Below are positions 8,562-16,985 of a DNA stretch of 30,582 bases, one piece after another. Location: assembly GCA_016929305.1 (NCBI GenBank), contig JAFGJC010000032.1:1-30582 (forward strand). The letters run 5' to 3'. How positions within the stretch are numbered: position 1 is the first letter of the stretch; the number at the start of each line of letters is the position of its first letter. The DNA comes from a candidate division CSSED10-310 bacterium (GTDB lineage Bacteria > CSSED10-310 > JAFGJC01). Below the pieces are notes generated by a model. It made no database searches and was not told the origin of the DNA. It saw nothing but the letters and a program-made list of their open reading frames with translations. The position numbers and the translations under genes were made by a program.

Positions 8562-9902
8562 TCAATTTTTTAGGCCATTGACTTCATCGATATACCGATT
8601 CACATCAAATTTTGATTTGCATCCATTCCGATTCATGTATCTGATTTTCCCGAATACGGATCGTTCCGGCCAAGCTCTATCATGAACACCGCCTATAGAC
8701 CATGCAATACCAGCATACCCGTTCGGATCCCTGCCATCCAATTCATACTTATCGTTAAGATAGATTGCTATTTTCATTGCATCTTCAGGATTGTGAGTCC
8801 ACTCCAATATTTTCTTTGCCCAGTACATCCGCATGTAGCCATGCATTTTACCTTTGATTTTCATTTCCTGTTGAGCCGCATTCCAGAGGGAATCATGCGT
8901 TAATGCATCCTCAAATTGATGCTGATTGTAGATGTGAGTTCGTGTGTCGGATTTATGTTCATTCAAGGTTTTCCGCGCCCAATTGGGAAAACCCGTAACG
9001 GAATCATAGTTATCGTTATAGTAGCAGAAATTGTCAGACAATTCCCGTCTAACAATAATTTCATCCAAAAAGGGATGATCCAGAGTAACTCCTAATTTCA
9101 TAATTTCCAAAACCACTCTCTGAGCTGAGATTTGTCCGAAATGGAGATATGGCGAAAGGTGAGACTGCCCGTCGGCGTTGGGATCATTTTTCCTGAGATT
9201 GTATTCCCTTACTTTCGCAGAGACAAACAATTTTAAAAGATTACCTGCCGCCAATTCACCAGGTTTAAGCCAAGTCACCGGTGTAACTGAGTGATCGAGC
9301 GGTATTGAATCAAGCAATTTACCCGGATTAACATTTTTACCAAGCTTTACATTTTTCTGGTGATGTATCGGTGGAAAGGAGTCCAGATAGAGATTCAATA
9401 ATCGTTTGATTTTTTTCCGGATTGTAAACGCCGCATATTCCTGTTTATTCGACAATAACCAACAAGGAATTATATTATGAGCATCAACTTCAAATACAGG
9501 TATATGAAGAGCTTGTAATACAGCATGCTTCCACTTTTGTTTAATTGCTAAAGGGTCAAAATCCGTTACGATGAGACCGCCGTCAATATCATTTATCAGC
9601 TTCGGCAAACTCTCTTGAGGATAACCCTGCTGAATATAAAATGGAATCCCTTTTTCTTCAAGTTTTCCACTGAGTTCAGACAATCCATTTAGCATAAAGT
9701 GATATTGTCTCAATCCCGCGTTGAGGAATTCAGGGACAAGGATGAAAATGACTATCAACGGACGATTGAACTGCACTGCAAGATGTTGAGCATAAATAAA
9801 TGCCCAGTTATCTTCCATCCTTTGATCTCTGCTCATCCAGTAGACAACGTTTCCACTTTTGTATTCATTCGTTGTTAAACAGCGAACCCGATCCATTTGC
9901 AT
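8562..9902 (-). CDS. phr: Class II CPD photolyase
   Basis: A 446-residue flavoprotein predicted to split UV-induced cyclobutane pyrimidine dimers with blue light. The class II hallmark VYWMSRDQRMEDNWAF sits near residue 20. The FAD-binding C-terminal half has LSPYLHFGQISAQRVV, then GKMHGYMRMYWAKKILEW, and GIAWSIGGVHDRAWPER, the region that carries the class II tryptophan and FAD contacts. The start ATG 9902 has GGGGAG 8 bases upstream. It diverges from the DUF2784 gene and converges on DUF72. Presence of a photolyase implies that cells see light at least sometimes, which fits the lipid-stress cluster further right. Confidence 0.95.
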   Translation of the reverse strand: MQMDRVRCLTTNEYKSGNVVYWMSRDQRMEDNWAFIYAQHLAVQFNRPLIVIFILVPEFLNAGLRQYHFMLNGLSELSGKLEEKGIPFYIQQGYPQESLPKLINDIDGGLIVTDFDPLAIKQKWKHAVLQALHIPVFEVDAHNIIPCWLLSNKQEYAAFTIRKKIKRLLNLYLDSFPPIHHQKNVKLGKNVNPGKLLDSIPLDHSVTPVTWLKPGELAAGNLLKLFVSAKVREYNLRKNDPNADGQSHLSPYLHFGQISAQRVVLEIMKLGVTLDHPFLDEIIVRRELSDNFCYYNDNYDSVTGFPNWARKTLNEHKSDTRTHIYNQHQFEDALTHDSLWNAAQQEMKIKGKMHGYMRMYWAKKILEWTHNPEDAMKIAIYLNDKYELDGRDPNGYAGIAWSIGGVHDRAWPERSVFGKIRYMNRNGCKSKFDVNRYIDEVNGLKN

Positions 9903-9988
9903 AAACCAAACTCCCCTGCTTTGAAATTTTTCCTTTCAGAAATGATCAAAACAATCTCTAAAGTATTTTTTCAATAAGCATCAATAAT

Positions 9989-9994
9989 TATAAT
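9989..9994 (+). promoter_or_regulatory. Consensus -10 box (TATAAT) upstream of the DUF2784 gene
   Basis: TATAAT lies about 28 bases before the ATG at 10022. No good -35 accompanies it: TTTTCA is at a 15-base spacing and a T-run at 17. AAGGA at 10009-10013 is the ribosome site. Confidence 0.35.
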
Positions 9995-10021
9995 AAGAAA
10001 AAGTTTGTAAGGAATCTATTG

Positions 10022-10393
10022 ATGATCTACCGTTTGGCTGCGAATACAGTAATGATTCTACATCTGATCTTCATTTTGTACGTAATTCTGGGTTGGATAA
10101 CGGTATTTTTCTACAAACATTCTCTATGGTTTCATTTGCCTGCCGTTCTTTGGGGAATTGGTATTGAACTTTTCGGATGGATATGTCCTTTAACGCCTTT
10201 GGAAAATATGTTTCGGAAACTGGCAGGTGAATCAGGAGATCATGATGGTTTCATGGAAAGAATGTTAACTTCGTTAATCTATCCGATGCATATGACACGG
10301 TCTTTGCAGTTGACTCTGGCAATTTTGGTGATCGGTTTAAATGTGACTGGGTATACATGTGTTTATATGTATTATTCCCGCAAAAGATGTTGA
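10022..10393 (+). CDS. DUF2784 family small membrane protein
   Basis: A 123-residue membrane protein with three to four hydrophobic segments (about 5-32, 40-58 and 97-119). It matches the DUF2784 pattern: LAANTVMILHLIFILYVILGW at the N-terminus, then ELFGWICPLTPLENMFRKLAGESG, with the conserved CPLTPLE motif. The family has no assigned function. I use ATG 10022 because AAGGA is 8 bases upstream; an in-frame TTG sits directly before it. It is a single gene between the photolyase (divergent) and DedA (convergent), so the context says little about its job. Confidence 0.85.
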   Translation: MIYRLAANTVMILHLIFILYVILGWITVFFYKHSLWFHLPAVLWGIGIELFGWICPLTPLENMFRKLAGESGDHDGFMERMLTSLIYPMHMTRSLQLTLAILVIGLNVTGYTCVYMYYSRKRC

Positions 10394-10422
10394 TGTGTTC
10401 GAATTCCACCCCAAAAACAGCT

Positions 10423-11013
10423 TCAAGGATTAATATTACTGGTTGATAATCTTTGATTTTCTTTGATTTTCTTTAGATGGAACCATCTGGCCGTGAAATA
10501 TATGATCACCAAAGACAATGAAATCCAGAGCATTTTTATAGCCCGCCACTGGCTGATATGAATGTATTGAGAAAAGAATCCTCCAATCGTCCCCATGGCA
10601 AGTGTCCAGATTGTGCAGTTCACAAACTGCGCTAATGCAAACCATCGTTTGGGCAGTTTAGCCATACCGAAGCTGATCGCCCCGATCAGTTTCAAACTAT
10701 AAAGATATTGCAATAGAAAGATAGATATCCATGGATTTCTTCGAATAATTTGATTAACTTTCTCAAGTTTGATTGCTATCTGTGATTTAAACAAGACCTT
10801 GCATTTTTCGTTTAACGAAACACCCAGAAAATACCAGAAAAGGTGTCCTGCCCAGGCTGAAGAAACGGTAATCAGTACAGCGTATGGTAAAGAGATAACA
10901 TTCTCATAAACAAGCATTCCCGTAACAAGAACCATCAGTGTGCTTTGGAAAAAACAACCGATTGCAATTATCCAAATGCCATAAGTTGTAATAAGAGAGA
11001 TCATTAATTCCAT
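10423..11013 (-). CDS. DedA / VTT-domain membrane protein
   Basis: A 196-residue membrane protein of the DedA (SNARE-associated, VTT) superfamily. Members act in phospholipid flipping, recycling of undecaprenyl phosphate or other membrane homeostasis. Visible marks are the N-terminal hydrophobic stretch with FFQSTLMVLVTGMLVYEN (instead of the more usual PGE motif), AWAGHLFWYFLGVSL, and FGMAKLPKRWFALAQFVN, the amphipathic segment before the last helices. The start has GGAG 6 bases upstream. It follows the C25 protease stop by 15 bases, so it is probably the last gene of that operon. A perfect 10-base tandem duplication (CTTTGATTTT twice, 10451-10470) lies in its last codons. Since 10 is not a multiple of three, the C-terminal tail could differ between strains. 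Confidence 0.8.
   Translation of the reverse strand: MELMISLITTYGIWIIAIGCFFQSTLMVLVTGMLVYENVISLPYAVLITVSSAWAGHLFWYFLGVSLNEKCKVLFKSQIAIKLEKVNQIIRRNPWISIFLLQYLYSLKLIGAISFGMAKLPKRWFALAQFVNCTIWTLAMGTIGGFFSQYIHISQWRAIKMLWISLSLVIIYFTARWFHLKKIKENQRLSTSNINP
10451..10470. repeat. 10-base perfect tandem duplication in the end of the DedA gene
   Basis: CTTTGATTTT occurs twice head to tail and is followed by a further CTTT. It encodes KIKENQR near the C-terminus of DedA. Loss or gain of one unit would shift the reading frame of the last residues. Confidence 0.8.
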
Positions 11014-11028
11014 TCGAGTCTCCAGAAA

Positions 11029-13818
11029 TTATGGAAGCGGTCCAAATCCCCATTCAATCATCGCCATATCACCAATAAGTGATTGTAATAATTTATCGAC
11101 CATCGCTCCATAAAAAGTCAATCCTGTCATTCGTTTTTCTCCGACATCCGGCCACGAAATACCCTCCAGTACTGAGATGTGTGTCGTTCCTGGAAATACA
11201 TCCATAGTTTGAAAGTCGAGAGAATTGGGATCCTGCGGACAAAAATGCCGCCAACTGGGCCAAAACCAGAACTCACCATAAACACCAAGAACAAAAAAGA
11301 CGTTCGTTTCATTCAAGATTGATCCAGAATTGTTAAGATATCCGTCGATCCAGAATTGATCTCCGGGCGACACATACGTCGGCATATCAATCGTCACTCC
11401 AGTTTTAATAACAGGTGTTGGCGTTGGAGAAGGATATGGAGATGGCGGATAAATTTTCACATTACCGGAAAGCGTGATTTCCTGTATTTGCCAGCCTGAG
11501 TAACTTAATCCACCATCACTGACAAATCGGAATCGTATTCTTACTGCACTTCTTGACGGCTCGATATCAAACAGATCCGTTCTCCAATCCGGAATGGTAT
11601 GCCAGCACGGTGAACCTGGTTCAGCGGTAGTTCCTACGGTGAAAACCGCTGGATATCCGGATTCTGGCTGAAGAGGAATAAAACCGTTTCCTTCATCGAT
11701 CTCAACACGGCCGCCATCATATGCCAGACCACCTCCAGCATCTTCCCCTGTCATCCGGTGAGTCACAGAAAGTACAACATCACCCTCAATCAAGAATTCT
11801 GGCAAATACAATGCGGCATCCATGCCACTGTTATAAGGCAACCCTCCGGATCGGCCACATATAAAATGGTTTTCGTCAATTTGCCATTGATCGAAGGCAT
11901 GCTCCGTGACCGGTTTATGTTTCGTACCACACCATCCATATTCCGGCGCAAATGTCATTGTACCATTTGGTATAAGCAGTGAAAGATCCTCCATCGCTTC
12001 CATCTCATCATAGATTCTCACCAGGAGTTCCTTATTGGCCGGACAATCGCCGCTTAAGAATACATCTACTGGACCTATCCATAGTCTTTCCATGGCGTCT
12101 AAACTGATAGAATACACGTTATTCTGTCCGATATTTAGATAAGACGACAACGATTCTACCGTTATTAATGTTGAATCCATATTGCCGGAGCCTATATTTT
12201 CCAGAGGAATCAATATATTTGCATGTTCGCCGGGAGATAAAACATTATCATCATTATCATTGATAAAGGGTGGACCCGTGCGCAGCTCCGGAGCAGAAAT
12301 TTTCATATGCACGGGACGTGACCAAATGTCCTGATCCGATATAATCCAGAGCGTCAATAATGGTATTTCAGCATCTTTCAGGTCCGATGACAACCTTACA
12401 GAAAAGGGACCGCCTTGAGTTGTACCACCCGGTTGCACTTCAAAGAAAAAAACCGGGTTCCCAGACAATACCGTCACCTTGGAACTCCCGCTTTCCAGAT
12501 ATCCTGTCAAGCCATTTTCAAAGCTGTTGCTAGTTCTGTTGACCAATTCAAACCATAATTGAACTGTTTCTCCCGGTTCCGGAAAACCGTCTGCATCTTC
12601 TCCCGAATCATCGATATATATCGAATCAATCATAGGTTGGCGATGGGATGTCAGTGTTGGATCACCCAGCAACGTGGCTCCATAAAACCAGGGCGGGTTC
12701 TGATTGATGTGCAGTTTAGCCCAGTGCAAATATGCATCACCGAGACAAGATCCCTTATCCAGTTCATTCACAATATCATTCAGATAATAAATAGAACCTG
12801 TTTTTGTAGAACCTAGAAGCGCCAGGGAAACCCCGGGTGAAAAAATGTACCATCCTCCCATATATTCAGGAGATGTATAACGAGCGTTTGAGCAAGAAAA
12901 ATCGGAAAAAAAACGGGTTTGATTATCAATATCCACCAATTCCGTGGAATAAAAAGGGCCTCCACCAAATGCATGTGCTGACGTGCCGCCATGTACATAG
13001 ACTGAAATCCAGGGATACGATATATTGAGTGCATTTCGATAATCCTGTGGAGATGAAGAGACGGTTCTTTGGTAACGGCCAAAAAGCCAATTTACCGCAT
13101 CGCTTCCTTGATACGAATCCGAACCGAAAGATGGATCAGCGAACACGAGTGGCGGCATATCATACGGCGTGTTTTCATGTCTAAATACGGTTGCCTTGTT
13201 AAGGTAATGCCGGAACATAGCTACCGGTTCCTGTCCTGAAGCGGTCAGGGGTGAGGCAAGTAATCTGCCAACCCATATTTCAGGCGATATATTTCCGTCG
13301 TGACCGTCATAAACGGTATCCTGATCCGTATCCAACCAGATACCATCTAAATCCATGTAAAATAAATCGATCGGAAATTCGATTGATCCGAAATCGCCTT
13401 CGAGTCTGTAAAATGCAATGGGCAAATCCCCGATGAAAAGAACTCCGTCAAGTTCATTGTTATACAAATTAACCAGCAGCTGTTTCAGATCTTCCGGATG
13501 ACCATTCTCTACCGATAACAACTCGACATCCCAGCCCTCCAAATTTAATTGAGATGAATACATCAACAAATCGCCTTCAAGTCTATCGAAAACAACATCT
13601 TCTACGATTATTGCCACATATCCCGATATCCGGTTTCCACGGAAAGATTTCGAATAGGTAACTTTAAGCGGACATTCATTCGTCGATCTAAACCTCTCCA
13701 AATCTGACGCGTTATAATCCGAATCGATCCATTTATTTTGGGATTTAGGCCAAGGTGAGGAGTAGACAGCTATTGGTAGCAATATTCCTACAATACAGTT
13801 CAACATCCATCTTTGCAC
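11029..13818 (-). CDS. Secreted gingipain-like (C25) cysteine peptidase
   Basis: A protein of about 929 residues with a hydrophobic signal peptide (CIVGILLPIAVYSS). The peptidase-like region (about 60-390) includes LDGVLFIGDLPIAF and PEIWVGRLLASPL, typical of the C25 fold. The catalytic pair is His276 (YVHGGTSAH) and Cys309 (DFSCSNARY). Their 33-residue spacing equals that of the gingipain RgpB dyad (His211/Cys244). Beta-sandwich domains follow, then a PSPTPTP linker (about 790-800) and a C-terminal module of 127 residues that is also found in the DUF4397 protein at 23829. GAGG is 5 bases before GTG 13818; GTG 13824 and ATG 13806 are alternatives. It sits between the octaheme cytochrome (upstream) and DedA (downstream). 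It could also be an inactive C25 homologue. Confidence 0.8.
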   Translation of the reverse strand: MQRWMLNCIVGILLPIAVYSSPWPKSQNKWIDSDYNASDLERFRSTNECPLKVTYSKSFRGNRISGYVAIIVEDVVFDRLEGDLLMYSSQLNLEGWDVELLSVENGHPEDLKQLLVNLYNNELDGVLFIGDLPIAFYRLEGDFGSIEFPIDLFYMDLDGIWLDTDQDTVYDGHDGNISPEIWVGRLLASPLTASGQEPVAMFRHYLNKATVFRHENTPYDMPPLVFADPSFGSDSYQGSDAVNWLFGRYQRTVSSSPQDYRNALNISYPWISVYVHGGTSAHAFGGGPFYSTELVDIDNQTRFFSDFSCSNARYTSPEYMGGWYIFSPGVSLALLGSTKTGSIYYLNDIVNELDKGSCLGDAYLHWAKLHINQNPPWFYGATLLGDPTLTSHRQPMIDSIYIDDSGEDADGFPEPGETVQLWFELVNRTSNSFENGLTGYLESGSSKVTVLSGNPVFFFEVQPGGTTQGGPFSVRLSSDLKDAEIPLLTLWIISDQDIWSRPVHMKISAPELRTGPPFINDNDDNVLSPGEHANILIPLENIGSGNMDSTLITVESLSSYLNIGQNNVYSISLDAMERLWIGPVDVFLSGDCPANKELLVRIYDEMEAMEDLSLLIPNGTMTFAPEYGWCGTKHKPVTEHAFDQWQIDENHFICGRSGGLPYNSGMDAALYLPEFLIEGDVVLSVTHRMTGEDAGGGLAYDGGRVEIDEGNGFIPLQPESGYPAVFTVGTTAEPGSPCWHTIPDWRTDLFDIEPSRSAVRIRFRFVSDGGLSYSGWQIQEITLSGNVKIYPPSPYPSPTPTPVIKTGVTIDMPTYVSPGDQFWIDGYLNNSGSILNETNVFFVLGVYGEFWFWPSWRHFCPQDPNSLDFQTMDVFPGTTHISVLEGISWPDVGEKRMTGLTFYGAMVDKLLQSLIGDMAMIEWGFGPLP

Positions 13819-13858
13819 GATCACCTCATCAATATATTAACGATCAAGAAATGATTTA

Positions 13859-14911
13859 TCAGTGTTCCTCAAACGGCGTGGTTAATGCCTTCAATTGTTC
13901 TTTTGTCAATGGTTCTCCGAATGCAGCATAATGCACAACAGGGGATTGCGGATCGGGCACTGGAACCCATTTCCCATCGACATAGTTTTGGTAAACACAT
14001 TTATAATTTACGGCATCCACAACGGGAATAACACCTTTCAGATTGACAACGGCATCATCCTTTTTTTCCAGCAGAGTCACTTCTCCTTTGGAAACCTGTT
14101 TTACGATATCCGTGCCATGGCAATCATTGCATTTGCGACCTTCTTTCATCACTGAGTGACTGAATTGGGGAGCAAACATAAGAAAGGTCTTGTTTCCATT
14201 GGCCACGAATGTTTGCATATTTGCAGAAGTTACTTTTCCTTCATAATTCATCAGAAAAACCCAATCGGAGACTGGAATTGAAACTTTTTTCTGTGTTGTA
14301 TAAAAGGTATCAAAATGGCAATTTGAACAGCTTAAGACATGCCGAACATGACAGGCTTTACAGTCAAGTTTATTATTGTGGATCTTGTGAGATTTAATTT
14401 CTGAAACTACTTCATGGCAATTTTCACACTCAACATCCATAGCCTCTTTCGCTCTCATCGAAATGTAGCGCGTGCCGTCACCATGAACTTCCTTTAAAGA
14501 ATGACAATCCATGCAGGCAAGCCCTGCGCTGCGATGAACATCAGATACATTGGCGGCATCATCCCTTTTCATGACATTTGCTTCCCGGCCGTGACATGTC
14601 AGACAGCGATCCGGCTGCAAAGCAGCTTGGGTGGTATACATCTTCTTCTCTACCTTAACCTCCAAATGACAGGCATCGCATGATGACGCGTGACAATGTT
14701 TGCAGTGAAGTTCATCATAGGGCACACCTGTGATTTTCTCCAAACCACCATTTTCTTTGCTGTACCAATATTTCATTCCATCTGTCGTAAAATGAAGACT
14801 GGACAGAAAAAAGCAGTCCTCAGAAGTAATCTCTGCCGATTGACCTTTGGGTGTTACAACTACCAGACTACCTAAACAGATTATACAAACAAAAATTTTT
14901 AAAAACCTCAT
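13859..14911 (-). CDS. Periplasmic octaheme c-type cytochrome
   Basis: A 350-residue exported cytochrome. A Sec signal peptide (about 1-26) probably ends after GQSA. Eight CXXCH motifs follow: CKHCH and CDACH close together, then CLTCH, CMDCH, CENCH, CKACH, CSNCH and CNDCH. The segment LHFTTDGMKYWY before the first heme recalls octaheme tetrathionate-reductase-like proteins, but I cannot confirm that family. The long C-terminal part after heme 8 has no further heme motif. A role in periplasmic electron transfer or in reducing a small oxyanion is inferred. TAAGGAGG is 5 bases before ATG 14911. The C25 protease gene starts about 40 bases after its stop, so the two may share a transcript. Confidence 0.85.
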   Translation of the reverse strand: MRFLKIFVCIICLGSLVVVTPKGQSAEITSEDCFFLSSLHFTTDGMKYWYSKENGGLEKITGVPYDELHCKHCHASSCDACHLEVKVEKKMYTTQAALQPDRCLTCHGREANVMKRDDAANVSDVHRSAGLACMDCHSLKEVHGDGTRYISMRAKEAMDVECENCHEVVSEIKSHKIHNNKLDCKACHVRHVLSCSNCHFDTFYTTQKKVSIPVSDWVFLMNYEGKVTSANMQTFVANGNKTFLMFAPQFSHSVMKEGRKCNDCHGTDIVKQVSKGEVTLLEKKDDAVVNLKGVIPVVDAVNYKCVYQNYVDGKWVPVPDPQSPVVHYAAFGEPLTKEQLKALTTPFEEH

Positions 14912-14935
14912 CCAAACCTCCTTAGCAATATTACT

Positions 14936-14964
14936 ATTTTAGCAAAGCACCATCATCTCGTAAA
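14936..14964 (-). promoter_or_regulatory. Putative promoter of the octaheme cytochrome operon
   Basis: On the minus strand TTTACG (14959-14964) and TAAAAT (14936-14941) are 17 bases apart, about 25 bases before the ATG at 14911. The -10 has one mismatch and the -35 two. Confidence 0.4.
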
Positions 14965-14994
14965 CAAATTAATCAGGTATTGTACTGTGTGAGT

Positions 14995-15028
14995 GGTTTT
15001 CATATGGATTGATATTATCGGTTTTCAT
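14995..15028 (+). repeat. Direct repeat GGTTTTCAT, 25 bases apart
   Basis: GGTTTTCAT occurs at 14995-15003 and 15020-15028. The second copy covers the putative -35 of the cupin promoter. The arms are short and could be chance, but position and phase would suit a regulator site. Confidence 0.3.
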
Positions 15029-15050
15029 GCGCCGCCAATACGTGTATAAT
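15022..15050 (+). promoter_or_regulatory. Putative promoter of the cupin gene
   Basis: TTTTCA (15022-15027) and a consensus TATAAT (15045-15050) are separated by 17 bases, about 50 bases before the cupin GTG. The divergent octaheme cytochrome promoter lies close by. Confidence 0.5.
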
Positions 15051-15101
15051 GAAGTTAATTAAAGATCAGCCGTAATGATCCCAATTCAGGGGAGGTAAGT
15101 T

Positions 15102-15377
15102 GTGGAACGTATAAAAATTGAACGAAATGTAAGTAAAGGCAAGCTGGATAAATTGAATGTTATTTCGTGGCCAATTTGGGCTAAAGAAAACTCTGAATTC
15201 CCATGGCATTACGATAAGCAGGAAATTTGTTTTTTCATAGAGGGGCACGCTATCGTCACGCCGGATAATGGTGAACCTGTTGAGATGGGAGAGGGTGATC
15301 TTGTGACTTTTCCAGCTGGTCTTTCTTGTATGTGGAAAATAACAAAACCTGTTAAGAAACACTATAATTTCGAATAG
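15102..15377 (+). CDS. Small cupin-domain protein
   Basis: A 91-residue single-domain cupin of the small DUF861/EutQ-like style. The first cupin motif is degenerate: FPWHYDKQEICFFIEGHAIV, with one His and a Glu as possible metal ligands. The second is GEGDLVTFPAGLSCMW, where the usual metal-binding His is replaced. Metal binding may therefore be weak or absent. The substrate is unknown. GTG 15102 is supported by GGGGAGG 6 bases upstream. The gene stands alone, divergent from the octaheme cytochrome, and its stop is three bases from the stop of trkH on the other strand. Confidence 0.85.
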   Translation: MERIKIERNVSKGKLDKLNVISWPIWAKENSEFPWHYDKQEICFFIEGHAIVTPDNGEPVEMGEGDLVTFPAGLSCMWKITKPVKKHYNFE

Positions 15378-15380
15378 GAT

Positions 15381-16985
15381 TTATTTTTTCCAAATTGCCG
15401 GTCGAAGGGCGATCAAAACAGAAAAAATTTCAAGACGACCCATAAGCATACACATGATCAATATCCATTTCCCTGGCAAAGGTATCCATGCATAATTTTC
15501 TACAGCACCAACGCCGCTCAATCCTGGACCTATATTGAAAAGGGTTGCCACAACACAGGAAATTGCAGTCAGCAGGTCAGGTATGAACAGACACATAAGT
15601 GTTGAACAAATGACAAATGTCAAAAGAAACAGATTAAACAGTGAAAGGATATTGATAACTCGTCTTTCATCGATCGATGTCTGACCAATTTTAATCGGTG
15701 AGATCCACCGTGGTTTGGCAAGTTTTTTGATCTCGCGCCAGGAAATTTTCATTACGGTAATCACCCGGATAATTTTCAGCCCTCCTCCGGTTGATCCCGC
15801 ACATCCTCCCCAAAACATTAAAATAATCAAAACCAAACGGCAAACATCAGGCCACACATCAAAATCCGCCGTGCAAAAACCTGTGGTCGTTAAAATCGAC
15901 ACCACTTGAAACGCTGCTTGAGAAAAAGCACCGCTCAATGTATCAATTTTGGCTTCTTCCTCTGACATATGCTTTTCAAAATCATTGAAGGACATTTTGT
16001 CATAGCGGTAACTTTCATAACCTATTTCCGTATCGGGAAGACCTTGGAAATATAGGATTCCGGTAACAAACAGGGTCCCAATTAGGAGTGTTGCCAGATA
16101 AAAATGCAATTCCTTATCTTCAAACAGACTTCTGTAATGTCGCTTTAGAAGAACTCTGTAATGAATAATATAGTTAATTCCGCTCAAAACCATAAAAATG
16201 ATGATGACCCAATGAAAATAAGTATTCTGGTAGTACCCAACGGACAGGTTTTTAGTGGAAAATCCTCCTGTTGCCAACGTTCCGAATGTATGACAGAAAG
16301 AATCGAACAGAGACATCCCACCGAAAAACAGGAGCGATGTTTCCAACACCGTAAACAACAAATAGACACCCCAAAGAATCTTGGCTGTTTCTGATAATCT
16401 CGGCTGCAATCTTTCTTTGGTCGGTCCGGGCACCTCACCTTTATACATTCCGTACCCGGAAACTCCCATTGCCGGGAAAATTGCCAGTGCCAAGGTAATA
16501 ATCCCCATGCCACCCAACCAGTGTGTCATGCTCCGCCAAAACAATATTCCTTTAGGTATGGTCTCGATATCAGTAAGAATCGTTGATCCGGTTGTCGTGA
16601 AACCGCTCATTGTTTCGAAGTAAGCATCGGAGAAAAAATGAACGACATCGGATATCGCAACCATATCTTTTGAAAAAACAAAGTAAAAAAACAATGGCAG
16701 ACAACCAACCGCTGAAAGAGTTATCCAGCCAAATGTAACCACAGCATAACCTTCTCTCACGCCAATCTCTTGACGATATCGATAGCATACGGCTATCAAC
16801 AGAAAGCCGACGAACCATGAAATAAGTATACTCAATGAAAATCCGAGAAATTCAGGCCCCAGGAATATTGATATTTTGAATTGAGGGACATCGTTATAGA
16901 GTCCGATAAAAAAAGGTATGAACATAATAAATGCCATTACCTGCAATAGTTTACCAATAGCATACCCTACGGATCGTTTGTTCAT
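15381..16985 (-). CDS. trkH: Trk potassium uptake channel TrkH
   Basis: A 534-residue membrane protein, the K+-translocating subunit of Trk. Four selectivity-filter loops can be seen: SGFTTTGSTIL, FGTLATGGFSTKN, ILTTTGFCTADFD and FNIGPGLSGVG. MTHWLGGMGIITLALAIFPA follows the first loop, as in other TrkH proteins. The start overlaps the trkA stop (ATGA), so the two are translationally coupled. It is the last gene of the five-gene operon that begins with the lipid methyltransferase at 22677. The energy source (H+ or other) cannot be told from sequence. Confidence 0.95.
   Translation of the reverse strand: MNKRSVGYAIGKLLQVMAFIMFIPFFIGLYNDVPQFKISIFLGPEFLGFSLSILISWFVGFLLIAVCYRYRQEIGVREGYAVVTFGWITLSAVGCLPLFFYFVFSKDMVAISDVVHFFSDAYFETMSGFTTTGSTILTDIETIPKGILFWRSMTHWLGGMGIITLALAIFPAMGVSGYGMYKGEVPGPTKERLQPRLSETAKILWGVYLLFTVLETSLLFFGGMSLFDSFCHTFGTLATGGFSTKNLSVGYYQNTYFHWVIIIFMVLSGINYIIHYRVLLKRHYRSLFEDKELHFYLATLLIGTLFVTGILYFQGLPDTEIGYESYRYDKMSFNDFEKHMSEEEAKIDTLSGAFSQAAFQVVSILTTTGFCTADFDVWPDVCRLVLIILMFWGGCAGSTGGGLKIIRVITVMKISWREIKKLAKPRWISPIKIGQTSIDERRVINILSLFNLFLLTFVICSTLMCLFIPDLLTAISCVVATLFNIGPGLSGVGAVENYAWIPLPGKWILIMCMLMGRLEIFSVLIALRPAIWKK

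Noticed and set aside
15066..15362. 98-codon frame opposite the cupin gene
   Set aside because: Shadow of the cupin reading frame, which has a clear ribosome site, promoter and domain.
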